Shown: piece by piece, positions 61,044-64,000 of the stretch
Layout: every line of letters begins with the position of its first letter
Position numbering within the stretch: the stretch's first letter is position 1
Source of the DNA: Neurospora intermedia
Taxonomy: Eukaryota; Ascomycota; Sordariomycetes; Sordariales; Sordariaceae
DNA: 64,000 bases
NCBI GenBank assembly: GCA_037102815.1
Contig: BTPP01000001.1
Location: 4,551,001 to 4,615,000, forward strand
Direction: 5' to 3'
The notes under the pieces: generated by a model
What the model was told of the DNA's origin: nothing
Seen by the model: the letters and a program-made list of their open reading frames with translations, nothing else
The model's database searches: none
Translations under genes and position numbers: made by a program

Positions 61044-62126
61044 TTACCCAGGCAACGACCTCATGACGCCCTCAAACACCAACAGTGCCATCGCATTCGC
61101 CGGGAATGCTCTTAAGAAGCAAGGCAAAAACCCGCGCCAGTATCCCTTCGCGCCATTCTCCCTGTAAACCGCCACCGCGGCGTCCCTCCACCTCGGGAAC
61201 CTCCTGACGCCATCGCCGAGCCCTCCTCCAAGATTATCCGTCATGAACCGTTGCTTCACAACATCGCTCGGGTAACTAGTCAGCCAAAACACTTGCGCGC
61301 TCAGCCCGCCCGCCCAGAAATTGATAGCCGGCGTGCTCATCTGCGTGTACTGCTTCATCCACTTGCTAAACACATCATACGTGCCCCACCAAAAGAAGAA
61401 GAAGCTGCGAAACAATATCGTCGCTCCCAGGCCGTGATACACGCCCCTGATGCCGTGGTGCGTGTACACCTTTTTGAGGCAGTCAATGGGGCCCTTATAC
61501 ATCCTCTCCTCCTTACGCGCCGCGTACTGGATCTGCAGTCTGGCTTTCACGTGTTCCACGGGCGCCGCAATGAAGCTGACCGTCATGCCCGCCAGGATAC
61601 CCGCCAATCCGTGGCCATGCGAAGGCAAGGGTTTGGCGGGATCGTGCAATGGGTGCCAGGGCGGGTTGAACAGGTTGTCGCGCAAAAGGCGGCGGTAGAC
61701 GGTCAAAGAGCCGAGCATGACACTGTCCATGAACATCCAGCCGACCAGTGGCGGGCTGGCGCCCTTGTAGAGACCCAGGATACCTTCATTGCGGATGGTT
61801 TGGGTAAGGCATTGGAGCGGGCCGGAGAAGCGAGTGGCGTCGCTGGTTTGGAGGCGCACTTTGATGGTGTCGAAGGGGTGGCCGACTGTGAGGATGGGTC
61901 AGTAACGTTGGTTCTACATTGAGAATCAAAATGAAGGTGATGTGACGTTGGAAACAGTTATGCCAGTGCAAGTGTGTGTAAATAAATACGCACCGGAGAG
62001 CTTGGCGATGCCCGAAAAGACGCCAGCTACGAATCCCTTGTAGTTCGCGGCCGCTTTCTGGACCGCTACCGGTGCGGTAGCAGGGCCTGGAGCCTGTTGC
62101 TGGTGTTCTTTCAGGTTGGCACCCAT
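61044..62126 (-). CDS. Mitochondrial carrier family (SLC25) protein
   Basis: Two exons, 62126-61994 and 61885-61044, with a 108-bp phase-1 intron; the product is 324 residues. Three carrier repeats are visible through their signatures: PFDTIKVRL (formed just after the intron), PVEHVKARL and PSDVVKQRF, each at the end of an odd-numbered membrane helix. The length and the FVAGVFSGIAKL start fit an inner-membrane transporter. The substrate cannot be assigned from sequence; carnitine- or amino-acid-type carriers (CRC1/YMC/ORT branch) are the likeliest relatives. The second repeat has Glu in place of the usual Asp (PVEHVK), which the family allows. Confidence 0.9.
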
Positions 62127-63162
62127 GGTGTCGTTGGCTCGAGGTTCCTTCTACCTCAAGGCATACGAAGTATTCTTTCCTCGTTTAATATCATGGACCA
62201 GAAGATCCTGTTCAAATATGGATGTCAAAAAGGTTCCAAGCCCGTCAAAAAAAGGAAGGAAATACCAGAAAGTGTGGGATGCGCAGGTTAGTAATCTCAC
62301 TTGACTACATGTGCTTCTTTCCCTCCAAAGTCAAGTCTGGAACAGGAATGAACGGACTAAAGTTTATCTCGTTTTCGCTCGATCGACCGGCATATCGGAC
62401 ACCCAAGTTACGGATCGGACCTCATCGGAGTCGATGGATTTGACTGTCCATCCCCGGGCCAGGGGTATGAATAAGTATCCCCGCTAAAAAGGTGCTGAAC
62501 TGGTGGGGTTAATGGTGGAGTGTAGGAACCGCCATTGCCGTTTACTACATTAGCAAAAGTATAACATGTGTAAAGGTCTCATCCAGACCGCCTTGCGATG
62601 GGGATACAATCTCAAGATGTTTTTAAATGGCTCACTCTTGGATATGTATCGAGCGTAACCTTTCAGAAGGGAAAGAATACTAGTAGGGCTCCGCGATGAT
62701 GTCGTGTTAGTGATATCTCGGGCGGTGCTGTGATTGGTCGAGAGATCGTCGAACAGTTCCTAACATCGGCCTGCATGCTCAACCTCGTTAACTTCTGCCG
62801 TCGTTCTTGACTTCCACGACCCTGGGTCCTCCATTGTTATATCCAGAGTCCGCACAAAACATTAACTTCTATCTGGAGGAACTTTATCAGAATTATCTTG
62901 ACGCCGGGTAACGGCCAACCTCCAAACCCGAAAAGGGTTTCACGACCCGTTACCCTGTTCCCTCTGTGTGTTTCCGACCTGCAGAAAGGCAACACCATTA
63001 CTAGCATACCACAACCGACCATGTGACACCCTAAGATAACCTACGCCATACCGCCGATTTCCGCCGTGAAGATAAGGCGCAAGTTATGTAGCGGATGACC
63101 AGGAGCAGAGGAGAATTCCTCCGTTGAAAGAGACCCAGCTTTTGACAAATATCCCCTTCAAC
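62127..63162. other. Intergenic region, carrier promoter to GPI11 3' end
   Basis: About 1 kb with no gene recognised. Sequence just upstream of the carrier start should include its promoter. Confidence 0.45.
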
Positions 63163-64000
63163 TCAAAATTTCTTCCCCCAGAACAATGTTCCTCCCAAAA
63201 CCCTACCAAGCAAGTATCCTCCATAAGCACCACAGAGAATGGTAACCGGCCACCTTTGCCACTCGCGGTCCCAGTCCAGTGGAATAGGCACAGCGCCCAA
63301 CCACGCGCCCACAAGGCCGCCCACCAGACCGCCAAAGGTCTCATCGAGCGGTGCACGGAACCCGCCGACCGCAGCCCAGGCGGCCGAGTCGACGCCGTGT
63401 ACGTAGAAGAGCGGGAAGAGTGTAAGGAGGGCAAGGTGCGCGGCGCACAGGAAGGTATGCGACCCATGTGTGAGGAAGGGCGCGCCGAAGAGGACCATGG
63501 CGAGGTATAGGAAGGGTGTGGCGATAGAGGTCAAAACGGAGGCTAGTAGTGCGGTCTAGAATTTTTTATGACGCACATTAGCGAGGTACACTCCCAGCGA
63601 GACCGCATGATCTCTGGAAAAGGACAAGATGGGACATGACATACAATAATCGTGCTCGACCCAATGTCGCCGCCCTTCTTCTTCTCGCCCGGCCGGGGTT
63701 TACGGTTCGACTTTGACGCGGGCTCGCCTGCCGCAGGCAGACAAAGAAGTGCATAGGTCATCTGGAATGCCGCGACGACGGGCAAGGCGTTGAACATTAC
63801 TGGGACGGGATTGGTGACGAGGGCGTCAAATCGAAACAGGTATAAGGCGGTCAAGGCGGCCGGTAGAGCATGGCGAACGGTCTGAGCAGCGGGCGTTTGT
63901 TTGATTTGGACGGGTCGTAGTGTCGCCAGCGGGCTGCTAGAACCGGCCGTCGTTGTCGATGACTCTGTCGCTTGACTTCCAGGTGTACTTTTTGTTGTCG
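63163..64000 (-). CDS. GPI11: GPI anchor biosynthesis protein Gpi11/PIG-F (5' end off the window)
   Basis: Two exons are visible, 64000-63645 (open at the edge) and 63555-63163, joined by an 89-bp phase-0 intron. About 248 residues are present, and the start lies beyond the right edge. The protein is multi-helical: [16 protein letters not shown] and [10 protein letters not shown] in the first exon, then [20 protein letters not shown] across the junction and [20 protein letters not shown], with a Trp-rich C-terminal part ([20 protein letters not shown]). Gpi11/PIG-F is an ER membrane protein that works with Gpi7 and Gpi13 to add ethanolamine phosphate to GPI precursors. The visible N-terminal part is Ser/Thr-rich and disordered. 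Confidence 0.88.

Overview
The window reads as nuclear DNA of a filamentous ascomycete, almost certainly Neurospora or a close Sordariales relative. Evidence: compact genes split by short GT-AG introns (49 to about 210 bp), an acu-15/FacB-type acetate regulator, and one long AT-rich block with the CpA loss expected of repeat-induced point mutation (RIP). The species is an inference.

Left gene-bearing arm (1-25.6 kb): a BOI-type SH3-SAM-PH polarity scaffold (+), nucleoporin Nup85 (+), a secreted phospholipase A2 (-), a 73-residue AN1 zinc-finger protein (-), glutathione-dependent formaldehyde dehydrogenase SFA1 (-), a DUF952 protein (+) and an endonuclease III homologue (-) whose C-terminal tail carries about 26 SUMO-consensus motifs. 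Gene-free intervals of 2-4 kb hold only microsatellites and homopolymers.

Centre (25,631-37,497): an 11.87-kb AT-rich insertion. Its ends are imperfect inverted repeats of about 72 bp, directly flanked by the 9-bp repeat CTGTGGATC, as in a Mutator-like transposon. Inside are at least one intron-rich broken gene, a long field of coding-like fragments, two 69-bp tandem repeats and dozens of clusters of a 10-12-bp near-palindrome (type GGACYRGTCC). These clusters fill the candidate introns and recur about every 200-330 bp. On the + strand CpA is almost absent while TpG stays common, so the RIP-like change hit one strand over some 11 kb. I recognise no transposase. This is the most unusual part of the window.

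Right gene-bearing arm (37.5-64 kb): a ROG1/LPL1-type lipase (-), a Pgc1-like glycerophosphodiester phosphodiesterase (-), acu-15/FacB (-) with a 3.9-kb gene-free upstream region, a SET-domain methyltransferase (-), a YGR210C-type GTPase (+) with a 10-nt microexon, PMP3 (-), ribosomal protein eL22 (+), a mitochondrial carrier (-), and GPI11 (-) running off the right edge.

The host genes are mostly unrelated housekeeping functions and show no cluster logic. Exon boundaries were placed by eye from splice motifs, reading frame and family conservation; transcription was not observed.
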